From Hansfordia pulvinata (Eukaryota; Ascomycota; Sordariomycetes; Xylariales), in NCBI GenBank assembly GCA_006538405.1, contig BJKQ01000007.1, positions 434,001 to 498,000 of the forward strand: a stretch of 64,000 nt of DNA, in the 5' to 3' direction. Below are positions 1 through 11,616 of the stretch, piece by piece. Within the stretch, counting starts at the first letter, position 1; each line of letters begins with the position of its first letter. Position numbers and translations under genes: made by a program. Under the pieces are notes generated by a model, which saw only the letters and a program-made list of their open reading frames with translations, did no database searches and was not told the DNA's origin.

Positions 1-735
1 GAAGAGCAGGGTCTTGGCTTGCCACATGTGCTCAGGCGGCAGATTGAGAGACTGGACTGTCGTCCGGGAAGGGTCCCGAGTGGCCGAAATGGGGTGGTTT
101 GACGTGGGGTGGGTGGCGCGTCCTGGAGTGACGGCGAGCTTGTACTGGCCGAGGTCCGGGGAGCTGCCGGCGAATGTAATCGTCTCGTCAGAACCGAAGC
201 CAATGTCGGCGCCCGGCGATTCGGGGTCAAGGACAAAGGTGTTAGAGGCGCCCTCTTCGGCGGCGAATAGGAACATGGCGGTTTTGAGAGCCGGTGGTGC
301 GTCGGCACGGGGTTTTCCAGAGACGCGGACAGCCCAGCTACCGCCGTGCTTGCCGCCGGGGATCTTGACGAGAGTCGTCGTGATGTCGATCTTGTTGATG
401 TCATCGTGCAGAGTCTGGGAGCCTCCGTGGCGTGCGTCGTACTGGTCCCAGCCGTAGCCGGCCATGCCGTCGTTCTGCTCGCAGGTGTAGCGGAACGAGT
501 TCTGAACGTCGACGTAGTTGTCGACCTTTGCCCACATGAGAGCAGTCATGAGGGACTGAGGCAGGCGAGGCCGCATGCCAAAGTAGAGATTGGGGCGATA
601 GGGGCCCCATAGCAGGCTCTGGTCGTTCTGGGAGTCGAGCTCATTTTGGCTATCGGCGGCGGCGACGGCACAGGGGCCGGGCAACAGAGCAAGGGCGGAC
701 AGGGCGGCCGCCGTCCATTGGGAGGAGATGATCAT
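1..735 (-). CDS. Mannosyl-oligosaccharide glucosidase (glucosidase I, GH63), 5' part only
   Basis: An open frame of 245 codons runs from the ATG at 735-733 off the left edge with no stop. It was read by reverse-complementing the sequence. The first ~27 residues are a hydrophobic signal peptide or signal anchor. Around residues 43-68 comes the GH63 N-terminal signature (LLWGPYRPNLYFGMRPRLP then a Ser-Leu-Met-Thr-Ala-Leu-Met-Trp run), followed by Tyr-Gly-Trp-Asp-Gln-Tyr-Asp. In this family the enzyme removes the outermost alpha-1,2 glucose from Glc3Man9GlcNAc2 in the ER lumen, the first N-glycan trimming step. The catalytic (alpha/alpha)6 domain lies outside the window. No intron or frame break is seen. 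It is divergent from the SNRNP27-like gene, with about 720 bp between the two starts. Confidence 0.9.
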   Translation of the reverse strand, partial: MIISSQWTAAALSALALLPGPCAVAAADSQNELDSQNDQSLLWGPYRPNLYFGMRPRLPQSLMTALMWAKVDNYVDVQNSFRYTCEQNDGMAGYGWDQYDARHGGSQTLHDDINKIDITTTLVKIPGGKHGGSWAVRVSGKPRADAPPALKTAMFLFAAEEGASNTFVLDPESPGADIGFGSDETITFAGSSPDLGQYKLAVTPGRATHPTSNHPISATRDPSRTTVQSLNLPPEHMWQAKTLLF

Positions 736-1455
736 GACGACGGCATTGGAGGGGGGCGGACTGGACGGAGGAGTAGGGGCCGGAGGGGTTCGGGCCGGCC
801 GGGAGTGAATTGAAGTGGGAGCAGGAGTGAAGTCAGGTATAAAGAAGCCGTCGTAGAGAGGCGAATCCAGTGGGTGACTGGAGGAGAGCTCTCCACAGCT
901 GACCGGCCAGCTCCAACGGCGGCGACTGAGGTCGCGCTGTGCTGAGCTGGCTACTTCTCTCTACCGCAGCTAGAGCCCGGATAGTGGGCCCTATTACGTC
1001 GTTTTCCAGCCCGGCCTCTGCCCATTACGACAGGCGGACAGCTACGAGCACCCCCTTCGCAGGGCTAGAGCCACTGAAGTTCAAGGGCCACTGGGTCCAC
1101 GAATACGCCTCCAGGGGCTGCCAGCCGACCGAGATTCGCCACATGTACTTTCCCACTGTAGATACAAGACGCAGTACTTTGACAAGCTCATCGACGCTGC
1201 GGGCGTGGCCGAGGCGTGCGGATAGGTACCTGGGTACCGCATCGCCCATCACGAATTATCCCGTCTTCCTCGTTTCCCAGTCCTCGTCGTCGTCGCATCT
1301 TCTCGCCTCGCTTCTTCTGGCCTGCCTGACACTCACACAAACTCTAACCCGCGACATCACCCCAGACGCGCACAACGCGCATGACAACACTTACACCCAC
1401 AAAGCCCTCCAGTTCCCGACGAAACAAAGAAAAAGCAGCCCTCCCGCCAACTCCC
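736..1455. promoter_or_regulatory. Divergent intergenic region between glucosidase I and the SNRNP27-like gene
   Basis: About 720 bp separate two outward-facing starts, so both promoters must lie here. The last 130 bp before the plus-strand gene are rich in C, A and T, with short CT stretches, as in many fungal 5' leaders. I see no clear TATA box. Open frames crossing the region have no recognisable product. Confidence 0.5.
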
Positions 1456-2555
1456 ATGGCCGACAACCCCCGCCGCGGGCGCCCTCGCCCGGACAGCCGC
1501 CAGATGTGGGACGAGGCCGACCGCCGCAGCGGCAATGGCGGCGGCGGTGGCGGACGACAATCCGGGCGGAGAGACAGAGACGGCAACGGCAACGAGAGCA
1601 ACTACCCGCCCCGCGACCGGAGAGACCAGGGGCGACGCCGCTTTTCGCGCTCCCGCTCGCGCTCCCCCAGACGCGACCGCGACCGCGACCGAGACCGAGA
1701 CGGCAGGCAGCAGAGGGACCACCGCCCGCCGCGCTCCCGCTCGCCGCCCCGCCGGGACGCCAGGGACGACCGTCGTGGGCCTCGCGACGCCAACACCGGC
1801 GGCAGCGACAAAAACAACAACAACCCGCCGCGCCGCGGCCGTCGGGACCACGACGACCACGAAGACCACGACGGCTTCGACCGCCCGCCGAGAAGGCGCA
1901 GAGACAACGACGTTGACGAGGGCAACGGCGGCGGCGGCGGCGGCGACGACAGAGACGGGAGGGGCAGCAGGGAAAGCGCACGCGGGTCGCGCGGCTCAGC
2001 GACGCCGACGGGAGCAGCGGGCGGCGGGAGGACCACAAGGGGGTCGCTGCTGCTCAGGGCCGCGCGCTGTCGTTCCGCGTCGGGGCCGGGGCCAAGGAGA
2101 AGGAGCGCGGCGGCGGCGGCGACGCCCGCGCGCTGCCGTCGCGGCATCGGCGGGATGGCGGCGGCGGCGGCCGGGGCGAGATCGACGGCGACGGCGATGA
2201 GAGAATGGGCTCCGCCGTTGCCGATGGGCAGGACGGCGAAGAAGGCAGGGGTCGCGGCCACCAGAGGCGGCGGGCTGGGTCTAGAGAAGGGGGAGAAGAC
2301 GATGGCGACGACCGCGAGAAGGGAGAGGGCGGGGGAGATGATGAAGATGACGACGAAAACGACGACGACGACGATCCCGTGGTCGAAGACGACGGCATGG
2401 CCGCCATGATGGGCTTTGGCGGCTTCGGGTCGACCAAGGGCACGCACGTGGCTGGCAACAACGCCGGCGCCATCCGCAAAGTGAAGAAGGCCGAGTACCG
2501 CCAGTACATGAACCGCGTCGGCGGATTCAACCGACCGCTCAGTCCGGGCAGGTGA
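1456..2555 (+). CDS. U4/U6.U5 tri-snRNP 27-kDa protein (SNRNP27 family) with RS domain; one frame break
   Basis: The last ~50 residues match the SNRNP27 (DUF1777) C-terminal domain: Met-Met-Gly-Phe, Ser-Thr-Lys-Gly-Thr, then [15 protein letters not shown] near the end. In the family this protein joins the U4/U6.U5 tri-snRNP in pre-mRNA splicing. The N-terminal half is an Arg/Ser, Arg/Asp and Gly-rich domain, then an acidic linker of Asp/Glu runs. The ATG at 1456 (MADNPRRG) is preferred over an in-frame ATG at 1381. The RS half and the C-terminal half lie in different frames. The switch falls between about 1940 and 2000 in GGC/GGG-rich DNA and is equivalent to one missing base; no plausible GT-AG intron of the right length is visible. 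With one base restored the product would be about 366 aa. Confidence 0.8.
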
Positions 2556-2613
2556 AGAGGTGGGAGATCGAAGACTTCAGCAGCTTACAGCAGCTCACAT
2601 TCTTACGAAGGAT

Positions 2614-2708
2614 CATATTTCTTCACGGGGTGCATATTTCTTCACGGGGTGCATATTTCTTCACGGGGTGCATATTTTTTCACGGGGTGCAAATTTCTTC
2701 ACGGGGTG
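2614..2708. repeat. 19-bp minisatellite, five direct copies
   Basis: Unit catatttcttcacggggtg: copies 1-3 (2614-2632, 2633-2651, 2652-2670) are identical. Copy 4 (2671-2689) has one C-to-T change and copy 5 (2690-2708) one T-to-A change. It starts about 60 bp after the SNRNP27-like stop, so it is probably in that gene's 3' UTR. Confidence 0.97.
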
Positions 2709-3190
2709 GCTCCCGGGGCAGAATCAGCTTATACTGCGCGCAGACAACAGTGCCGTGAGTGCCAAAATCAAACGAAAGATTTCCCAAAACGCCCAGTTTC
2801 CTAGATTCTTCGGCCGTTCCCCCTTCATTTCCAGCGCACGACTGGACTCCTTCATGTTCCAAACTTTTTCCTGTGCATCGTGCATACATCGTGAGACCTT
2901 GGTCATTCAATCGTAACGTGTGGTAGGCCCGGCCTGCCCTGTGGATTCGTGTCCCGTCATAGTCCGTTTGTTGTATCCTCTCGTTTTGTGGCCTGGATCT
3001 GCTTTGCTGTCTCTTATGACACAACCCGGCCGGTCTTCGAGACGCCCAAGCACCCCAAGCTTCAAGCATCCGAGATGACAGATGACCTCCTCGACCGTTC
3101 CATGTCATATCTCTTGCTTCGCAGCCCCCTTTATTCGAATATAGCATCTGTGCCTGCACTTGCTGTACATGAGCCATGCGCAGGGTAGCA

Positions 3191-4927
3191 TCACTCAACC
3201 CTGGCCACACCCTTGCCCTTCACGTCTGCCACCGAAGGTGGCTCACTCGTCTTCAGCAGATCACGCAGAGTGCCCTCGGCGTAGCTCTTACCCTTGGCTT
3301 TGCTGTCTCCAGATCTGGCCACCTCAGTCACAGCAGCGTCCGCCCGCGCTCTCCACGGTGCCCAAGATCTGAGTCCCGAAAAGAGACCAGGCTGATAGAG
3401 AGAAGCCGGTGGAAAGATGGAAGTGGCCCCAGGCAGAGTGGAATGTTCGGGGCTGACAATAGCGGCCGATGCTACCGACTGAGAGATCACGGCCGCCGAG
3501 GGCGAGGGCGCTGCTTGCTGCTTTTGCTCATGAGCAAAGCTCGTAGTTGCGTCCTCATTCGTGGTTGTGCGAATCTCGAGGTGGCCCCCTGATGTTTGAG
3601 GCTGGGCAGGCTCACCGATCAAAGCTGCTCCCGGTGTCATCTTTGTTTCTCCGCCCTCTCCACCCGTGGGCCCGGTCTGACTACGCGAGCTGTCCATAAG
3701 AGCTGTCGCGAAGGCCGCTGACTTCCTTCTGCCCAAGGCCCGCGGTTGCTCGCCGGCCTGGTCTGGCTGGTCGCCATTGGTGGCATCCGTAACGCGACCC
3801 TTGTGCAGATCTATCGAGTCGGTCGCGGCGTCAGACGCCCCTGCTGCCGCTGCGGTCGCTACCGCGGCCGCCGTCGCCGTCGTTGCACGCCCTCGCACCT
3901 CCTCTGTCAGTTGGGAGGCCGACTTCTTTTTGGTCTTGTCCTCCTCGGATGAACGGCTGGAGCTCATGATCGTTTCAAGGGTGCCATATGCTGCGCTGCG
4001 CCTGCGCATGCCACCCCGACGTCTGCGATACCGGTTGTGCCGGCGCTCGTCGTCGCTGGAAACGACCTGCAGTGTCGGCCCGCTGCCGCCGGCGACTTCC
4101 TTGCCGTATCTGTGAGATGCAGAGGCAGATGACACAAAGGCAGCCCCCGAGCCATGAGGCGCGACATGGACTTCGTACTGGTTGCTGAGCGAGTAGCGTG
4201 AGCGGGCACAGATCTCGGCGATACGGTCCAGATCCGCGTCGACGTTCTGCTCCATGTCGGCCATCATGCCTTTGAAGCTGAACGCCTCGATAGGCGGGAG
4301 CTTGGCGTCTTGGGCCCCGTTAGCCGTCCCAGCTGGCCCTTTGCGCCGCCCCATATTCAAGATGAAACCACCCCTGGAGCGCCAACTGGAAGCCGATGAT
4401 GTCGACACGTTGGAGGCGACGCTTACCGAGCCAAGAGGCACGCGGCGGCCTGATGGTCGGCCTCTGTTGGATGATCGCGGGCCCGAGTATGTGCGCACAA
4501 TCACGGGCTGCGAGTAGGTCCCCGTTGTGGTGCTTGGAGCCCCGCTGCCACTGCCCGCATATCGTTGCCTGGAGACAGGCTGCGAGCGGTTGAGTTCACG
4601 CAGTGCAGATGTGCGGTGCGCGGTCGTGGAGTCGTCCAGCGGAATGGGTCGCCCCTCGGCAGTGCTGGAGAAGGGAGAGATAGAGGACGTGTGCGGTGGC
4701 GACAAGGGCGGGAAGACGAAAGGCAGCGAGGGTCCGCGCGACTCGCGGGAGGCCGAGGATATCTGCGACATGGCTTGAGCGGCTTGGGACGGCGTGGTTC
4801 CGGGCCGCGCGCCAGCAGCTTCAAGGTGAGGTCGGCCCACGGCGGAGGAGGGACCAGCCCTCACCGAGGCATCCATGCTATCGGTTGGTTTCTGGGACGG
4901 CACGGATGTGGAGGAGGAAAATGCCAT
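3191..4927 (-). CDS. Conserved-looking hypothetical Ser-rich protein
   Basis: A single uninterrupted 578-residue frame, read from ATG at 4927 to TGA at 3191. Most of it is Ser/Thr/Pro/Ala-rich and probably disordered. One ordered-looking island near residues 235-285 includes AFSFKGMMADMEQNVDADLD and, shortly after, RIAEICARSRYSLSNQYEVH. A basic Arg run (RYRRRRGGMRRR) follows the island and could be a nuclear localisation signal. A second small Trp-containing patch (GLRSWAPW) lies near the C terminus. No signal peptide, membrane segment or enzyme motif is seen. I do not recognise the family. It is tail-to-tail with the SNRNP27-like gene. Confidence 0.65.
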   Translation of the reverse strand: MAFSSSTSVPSQKPTDSMDASVRAGPSSAVGRPHLEAAGARPGTTPSQAAQAMSQISSASRESRGPSLPFVFPPLSPPHTSSISPFSSTAEGRPIPLDDSTTAHRTSALRELNRSQPVSRQRYAGSGSGAPSTTTGTYSQPVIVRTYSGPRSSNRGRPSGRRVPLGSVSVASNVSTSSASSWRSRGGFILNMGRRKGPAGTANGAQDAKLPPIEAFSFKGMMADMEQNVDADLDRIAEICARSRYSLSNQYEVHVAPHGSGAAFVSSASASHRYGKEVAGGSGPTLQVVSSDDERRHNRYRRRRGGMRRRSAAYGTLETIMSSSRSSEEDKTKKKSASQLTEEVRGRATTATAAAVATAAAAGASDAATDSIDLHKGRVTDATNGDQPDQAGEQPRALGRRKSAAFATALMDSSRSQTGPTGGEGGETKMTPGAALIGEPAQPQTSGGHLEIRTTTNEDATTSFAHEQKQQAAPSPSAAVISQSVASAAIVSPEHSTLPGATSIFPPASLYQPGLFSGLRSWAPWRARADAAVTEVARSGDSKAKGKSYAEGTLRDLLKTSEPPSVADVKGKGVARVE

Positions 4928-7900
4928 CTCACGCGTGCATGGAAGCAGACGAGTGAGGGACGGATATGCGGAAATAGGGAGGATGCAACAGGGCGCAGTA
5001 GCAACGTCCGCCCGGGTCTAGGCGACACAGGTCGATGTGATGAGGACGACAGACCGTGGGTCTTATGCCTGCTCCCGCACTAATCAGATGCCGCCCTGCC
5101 TGCAAGCTGCAGAGAATTGCTCCCCGGCCGTACGGGGGTGACTTGGTCTTACAGGCGCGAAGCCCGTCTCGGATCCGCCAGCGCGGGGCGGATATCTCAA
5201 TGTAGGCAATGGCAGGAGGCGGGTCGCGGTCCTCAGAAGCTCTTCAGAGATCGGAGACCTCCTCAAGTGGGAGTAATGAAGAAAGGGGAGAAGTCGCAGA
5301 TTTGGGGAGGGTGCTTGACGGCGGAGAGTGATGGAACCTCCTGGAGCAACGCAGCGCGCCCCGTACGGGTGCAGACGTGCGTCGCCGTCAGAGCGTACGA
5401 GTATGCAGGTCTGGATTGGGTCTGGATCGCAGGGGTTGACGCTACACGACAACGTGGTTCAATGACAGGGCAGCTTCTTCAGTGGGCGCTCCGTGGGTAT
5501 GCGCGCTTGTGAGATTCGAGGGGTCGTCTGAATTGAGTGCTGGGATATCTGCGTCTCAGCAGCCGTGGCATTCGTCAGTCGTCTGCGCGAATGCCGTGAA
5601 TGCCGTGAATGCCGTATCAGGTGAAGGCTTATTCCCTGGGTCTAGTCGGCCGTGCAATAGTAGACAAGATCCCGCGGAAAGCTGCCGCCGATTGACTTGG
5701 ACCAGCGGGAATTTCAATCGGCCACGAGCGCCCAGCAGACGGGCAGCAAGGAATCGTGACGGAGCCTTCTTTGATGCGGGAGAGGTATTCGTTCAGGGCT
5801 GCATGGCGCAGAAAGCACGGGGATACGAATGAGAGAGCTGGAAGAAGAGTCCTGGTATGGTCTCGGGCAAGTGATGGCGAGGTCACTTCTCAAAAAGGCG
5901 GTCGGCGACCCTTGCGATGTCGTGAGGTCGAGGGAGTTGGGGGGCTTGGGGCTTGACAGGCCGGAACGGCATCGTTCTAAACCCAAACAAGCAGCCAGAA
6001 GGAGGGGGGACTGCATGACGCCAATCAGGAAAGGGCCTGGTGAGATCCCTGCCGGCCAGCCCTCGGGGATGGCGTGGCATTTCCTAAGCCAGGATCCCGG
6101 CTTTCACCTGCGGCGTTCGAGCAGGAGGGCGTGCGTGGGGGAGGTTGCAAGACACGGGTGGCTGCCCTATGGGGACGGGTATGGACCAGTTCGTCGGGGG
6201 CGACAAGACGTCAGACTGCTGGATGGGCCGAACACTGTTGGGTCATCGTGAGTTGCCGAGTGGCGGGGGCGTCGCAGTGCACTGGCGAGAGAAGGGGAGG
6301 CTGATTCGTTGACGAGGTGGATGCTGAGTCGGGTCTGGGAGTGAAAGCACGATTGGGGCCGGGATGGTGAACGGGGCAGTTCAGATGCCCAGACATCCAA
6401 TGCACCGAGACAGCACAGCGCCTGGTCAAGTTGGCATGGAGGTAGGTACCGGACGCAGTACGAAGCATTTGGATGTATGGATCCCCGTGCCATTGTAGAC
6501 TTGCGCAGATGCAGTAAACCGGTCCTGCTGATTGCCCCGGTGGTTCCTTCCCGACAGCGAACGGTACATGATACACCGTAATGCCTGATGTTTTTGCTGT
6601 GGTGGTAGCTGAATAAGGCGTTGAAAAGGAGGAACGGGAGGTTCACCAATGTCCCCAGGCAGCGAGCGATGACAGGGGTCGCGGTGGTCGCGTACTTGAC
6701 TGCACGAGTAGACGCAGATGGTCTCAGTACTGTCTTCTACTACGTCTACAAGTGAGTCGATGTTTTTGGACCACCTTGGAAGAACAGTCTCGGCGACTTG
6801 GTCATTGACATCGAGGGCTACCTATGGTAACATTGCTTTCGGCGGCGTTATCAACTCGGTAGGTGTCTATTTGCCTTTGGCCCTCGAGACGGCGACAGGT
6901 ACTACAAAGGCGCGAGCAGCGTTTGCTGTTGCCCGGTGTCGGCCCTCATCGAGATGTCGTCTCCGCCACTTGCAACCAGAGAAGGTGTTAGTCGCCGTGG
7001 AAGATTCTTCAGCCTTGGCAGCCGGTTCCTTGTCGCCTCATGGACCAAATCGGAGCCATGCCGCTCAAGAGGAACAAATCCCTCGGATTGTTGCTCGCGT
7101 AGCGTGTCCGACAAGAGTCCTGGTGGAAAGACCACGCCCCGACAGCCCTGAGATCGGCACTCGTTAGAGTATACGCACTTCTGTAGTGGGCTAGTGTGCC
7201 CCGCGTTCGTGGTACGAGTAGGGGTCAGGTGCGGGTAAGATATAGGCCCTGAACAGGAAGCGGGGGGCGGCAACGACTTACAATATTGTCGTCCCCTCGG
7301 CCCGCCAAGGTACTTGGTCTGCTGCGAGTGGGTTGGAGGGCGTGCAGACCGTGGGATCGTCAAGAGTCGATGATGATCCTGTGTTGAGCCTGTCGTTTCG
7401 GCCAAAAATGCTCTGTCGGTCGTCCTTGGCAAATCAACCTTGACATGCATGTAAGTACTTGTAACCCAAGTCGTCGTTGCATGCACGTGGCGGTTTGCTG
7501 TCTGCATGCCATCAAGTCGCTACTTGCCAGAACGAGTGCAGACTGCCCTCTTTACGGTGGCACTGCAGCCATGATGGACTCGGCTTGCCACTTGATATGC
7601 CACAACAGTTACACTGCCCAGCAAAAGAGTCCCCCGCTGATTCGAGGGCTTTTGATGTGCAATCGAGTACACAAAAATGTCGCGTCTCCAGCTGTATATT
7701 CACGACAAACGAGGCAGTGGCAAGAATAACTGTCAGACAGAAGAAGATTCGTATCTCTTGTTATTCATACTCGCCGAAAGTTCTACTTGATCCTGCCATC
7801 GTGGAGTTGCTGATCCGCGTCACTCTTCAGTGACGCCAGTCGCTGAAGACAGTTCCGTTACCCTCGTATTACGCACCCCCAAGCATTGCGCACCCGCGCT

Positions 7901-8092
7901 TCGGAATTCATCAGTGTGGAGTCGGCTTTCCAAGTCAAGGATTTACGCCTTATTATGCCACCCGCCGTCTGGCTGTGCTGCCCCTCAAAAACTGCAAACC
8001 CAAGCCCTGGGGTCTGGGTTCTGCCGGAGCCACGCACCATTCGATCCTGGTGGGCCGAGGCGGCCCAAATCATCGCATGTTTACTGGTAATT
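4928..8092. other. Intergenic, no supported gene
   Basis: About 3.2 kb. Open frames on both strands are short, overlap one another and show no recognisable domain. TACGAGTA octamers occur at 5396 and 7213. A short direct repetition of gaatgccgt is seen near 5590-5610. The left end must hold the promoter of the Ser-rich gene. Confidence 0.6.
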
Positions 8093-8513
8093 TCAAGTCG
8101 GCTGAGCCATGGTGCCGTAGCCGTGGCCTCCGGACTGGACCCTATCGCTGTAAACCCCGGGGGCCCTCCCAGCGGCGAATCGGCCTTCCCTGGCCTGCTC
8201 GCGGCGATCGTAATATATGTATTCGAGGTAGAACGCGTGGATGTGGCCGGGGATGTAGCTGCAGAAGGTCGCGTCAGTCGGAGCGGCCCGGATCGCAGCG
8301 TGGAGCACACAACTTACCCCAGGATCGTCAAGCAAATGTTGACAAAGAGGTCGGCCCCGCAGCCTGCGACGCAGTAGACGCCGACAGGAGGGACTGCATA
8401 TGCGATCAGTAGGCGGCCGGAGACGCTGCGACCGCGAAAAGGCCCGCTTGAAAGCGGAGAGACCTACAGAAGATGGTGATGAGGATGAGGAGAACGGCGG
8501 AGACTGCACCCAT
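8093..8513 (-). CDS. PMP3/UPF0057-family plasma-membrane proteolipid, three exons
   Basis: Exons (minus strand) are 8513-8468, 8393-8318 and 8258-8093; introns of 74 and 59 bp begin GTAGGT and GTAAGT and end TGCAG and CTGCAG. All phases fit, giving 95 aa. The product starts MGAVSAVLLILITIFFPPVG. It continues with the family core Val-Ala-Gly-Cys-Gly-Ala-Asp-Leu and ICLTILGYIPGHIHAFYLEY, then the Asp-Arg-Arg-Glu-Gln-Ala-Arg-Glu segment common in fungal members, and ends in a Gly/Tyr-rich hydrophilic tail. Two membrane helices are expected. In yeast, Pmp3 keeps the plasma-membrane potential and salt tolerance. Every exon is below 170 bp, so an open-frame scan would miss the gene. Confidence 0.93.
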
Positions 8514-11500
8514 GTTGAGGGATGGTCCGGGTATCGATACGTCGGGAATGGGCGGGGTGGGAAACGAGGACAAGAGGTGGTCGCAGGTTTGTCTTGGTGC
8601 GCGACGCGGCAGAGGTCTTGATTTGCGCGTTGGTGGCGTTCGGGAGGAGGAAAACGGGATGCAGAGGGAGGAAGAGAAGTCAGTGCAATGTGAATACAGA
8701 CGGACTGTGAATAACCTGGAGTGACGTGAAGGCTTCCCGGTTTTCGACGCGCCTTAGAACCCTGCCTCGCATGAGATGCATGACGTACGTCCGGCACAAC
8801 GGCACGCACTGCTTCTAGCGTCAGCTACGCCAGGCGGACGGGCGCTGGCGGCGCTGGCGGCGCTGGCGGCACTGGGAGGTACAAGCTCGGAGGTCAATTT
8901 TGGCAGACGCAACAAGGAGGAGCGCGCGTTCCTGTGGTACATCGAATGCAATGCACTGGGTGGGGTCGCCAGTGATTTCACCCCGTCTCTGAAAATAAAC
9001 CCGACGGGCCAACATTGGATCGACCGGACAAGCCTGGATAAGAAACGACTGGCCAACAGGACAGGAAGTACCAACTGGCGCTGTTAGGAATCGAACCTAA
9101 CATATCTTCCATAGCCAGAAGTCTCTGGGTTGCGCGCTTCTTTGGATGGAAGCCTGCCACAGTACCGAACAGGTCGGCGGAGGTAAGGAATCGTCTCGTC
9201 AGTCTGAGTACCGTAACAGCCCCATCTCTGAGGCTGGCATGCAAATGTACAGCACGGACCCATTCTATGAGCGTGTACAGCCAGGAAACAGCCAGAAGGC
9301 GGATGGAACACGGGGGCGACGGGGCTTCCCGCGCTCGACCTCGCATTGGCGCCGTCCACTGCGGAGCTCGTGCCGGTCGGGGACCCGAGACCGCCTGGCG
9401 TCCGTGTCTGTCACATACGTGTATGGATGTCGCCAGCGCGGACCGCAGGCACCGACGGGAATGGATGATTCGACGACATCTTATCATAACCCTTGTCCTA
9501 GAGCGAGCACCTGTCATTTTGCAGCGCACGTGGCGATCTAGGAAATGCGTTGCTTTCCCAGGAGAATAGAGCTCCAGAACAAGGCTTCGGGCTTGGGAGT
9601 CCACCAGCACCACATCGACTGATTGGAAGGCAATGCAATTAGATCCGGGACCGGTCTGCTGGGTTGCGTTGCTCACATTTCCCTAATAAGTCACGAGTAG
9701 GTGCTGCACTCATACACCAGACCGGGCTGCCACTCGACTCCATCAGCGCAGCATCTCTGTCGGTATTATCGAAGTTCATGCTTGCCCTGCGCTTGAGACC
9801 ACAGCTGCGGAGTAAATCCTGACCTGCGCAGGCACATCAGCGGGGGACCATGCTTTCAGACCTGGCAGCTCACATGGTCCCGCCATCGTATGAGAACGCG
9901 TTCATGGCACGATGCCAACCATCCACTTTCTAACGCCAATGCCCTGCCTCAGGCTGCCCTAGCAGATGTCCGTGCTCCATCGAGGTACGAAGACGGAGAC
10001 GTGCGTGTCCTTGAGGTTTGTTGGATACCCTCTTGCCTGTGAACCGCCCGGTGCAAGCTTGGCAGGGACGCTGTTGTTGAGACTCGTAGCGCAATCTTGA
10101 TTCCATGTCATGCCAATGCCAGGCCCGTTCATAGATGGCATACGAGTCGATGGCATAGATGGCACGCATTCACGCCCCCGGCATCCCTCAATCCATCCAT
10201 CCGCCCAGCTGCCGATCTGTCACCAAGGGTACGGGCCTGCAGCGATGCCGTGTGTTGTCTGCCCGGACGGCGGCCGAACGGAATCGCAATGGCGCTCGCC
10301 GGGGCGTTGGCAGGCATGCGAGGTGGGCGCGGCTTTCCTAGCTTCTCGGATGGAGCGAGCGGTCCCCGACTTCGGGGCCTGGGTGCCTGGTTTCTTTTTC
10401 CGGGCCAGCCTTGTTGCCAGCCAGCCTAGCTTGTTACGAGCAGCTTGCTCCAGCAGTCTGGCACCAACCTTCACCCCTGGTACGAGTAACCTGGTTGTGC
10501 TGGTGTGCCTGGCACGTCCTGGTCTGGTGCGTGGAGTGCGTGGGTACCGTTATGGAGGCAGGCGACGTGACGGACTAATAATGTGACCAAAGACCCATGC
10601 GGAAGGGAATTCCAGGGGCCGCTGATGGATAGCTAGGTACTTCAGGCTCAAGTCGTACTCGGAAGTCTGAGGAGCCTCTGCTAAAGAGATGGCGACGTCG
10701 ACGGCGAGTTCGCCAGCTTGGCGAGCCGTGGGGAGGGCCGAAGTACGGACCCCAACAGCTTATCAGATCAGCCCACTTGCCACGATCCTCAGCGCCGCCG
10801 GCTGCTCTGTGCGCGTCAGCGTGCCAGCGGCCGCGAGCTAATCAGGTGGCCGGAGGGCCAGGTGCCAGGATGCGGGTATCGCATGCATACGAGAGCTCCC
10901 AGATGGGCATGATTCATTCGACGGCGCGACACCGCCCGGACCAGCCCAAGAGTGGCGCTTATGGGGCTGGCCGAGAAAGGGCTAAGGTATTGACTGACGG
11001 GGGTGATTCCGAGCAGCGATTGATTAGATGACTCGGGTCGTTACCTCGGCCTGGTACGGAGTAAGCGTACGGGGGAGGAAGAGGAGGAGGAGGAGGAGAA
11101 GGAGAAGGAAAGAGCTGCAGACCGTGACCGTAAGGTATGGTACGAGTTGCAGACATTGAAGGTTGCAGGTGCCCGTGGCCGGGGTCGCAGTCGTCGTCGT
11201 AACCAACCGGCCGTGGTTACGAGCAGCAGCAGTGACGGCAGGCGCGGTGCGGGCCGGCAGCAGGAAGGAGGTATCCGTATCATTGGATCCATCCTCCTCC
11301 ACTGTGACGGTGTCACCATTCTGGGAGGGATGCAAGGCACGGCCGGCACTGGAGCTGCCTCTACTCCGTAACTGTCGGTGAGACAAGACCATGGCGTCAA
11401 GGTCCATCGTCCTTGGCCGGCCCCAAACCAGCGCGCTGGGCCGCGCCGCCACAGATAAATTCGTAGCCCGGAGCCCATCAAGGTCCCCAGCCCGGAGCTG

Positions 11501-11616
11501 TCTTCTTGAGCTTCTGGCAACCTCACGACAGCACCGTTCTCACTTGACTCGCCGCCGGTCCCCCGTCAGCTCTGCCCTCCTCCCTCTCCTCCGCCTCTTT
11601 CGCCTCGTCCACCACC
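8514..11616. other. Intergenic, no supported protein gene
   Basis: About 3.1 kb. The first ~300 bp read on the minus strand are pyrimidine-rich and fit the PMP3 leader. A tRNA-like T-arm lies at 9083-9101 and a TACGAGTA octamer at 10481. A purine-rich stretch (gaggaagaggaggagg) lies near 11075-11110. Open frames here have no recognisable domains. Confidence 0.6.
9083..9101 (-). other. Isolated tRNA-like T-arm / pol III B-box-like element
   Basis: On the minus strand the sequence GTTAGGTTCGATTCCTAAC forms a perfect T-stem around a TTCGATT loop and contains the B-box core GGTTCGATTCC. It is followed by AGCGCC and a discriminator-like A. No matching GGCGCT acceptor strand or proper anticodon arm lies within 100 bp upstream. 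It is therefore at best a tRNA relic. An outer CTGGC/GCCAG pairing would make a small extended hairpin. Confidence 0.3.

Noticed and set aside
939..1916. Plus-strand open frame of 325 codons upstream of the SNRNP27-like gene
   Set aside because: It reads the RS-coding DNA in the wrong frame and gives low-complexity Arg/Pro sequence; only the frame after 1916 is used, for the C-terminal half.
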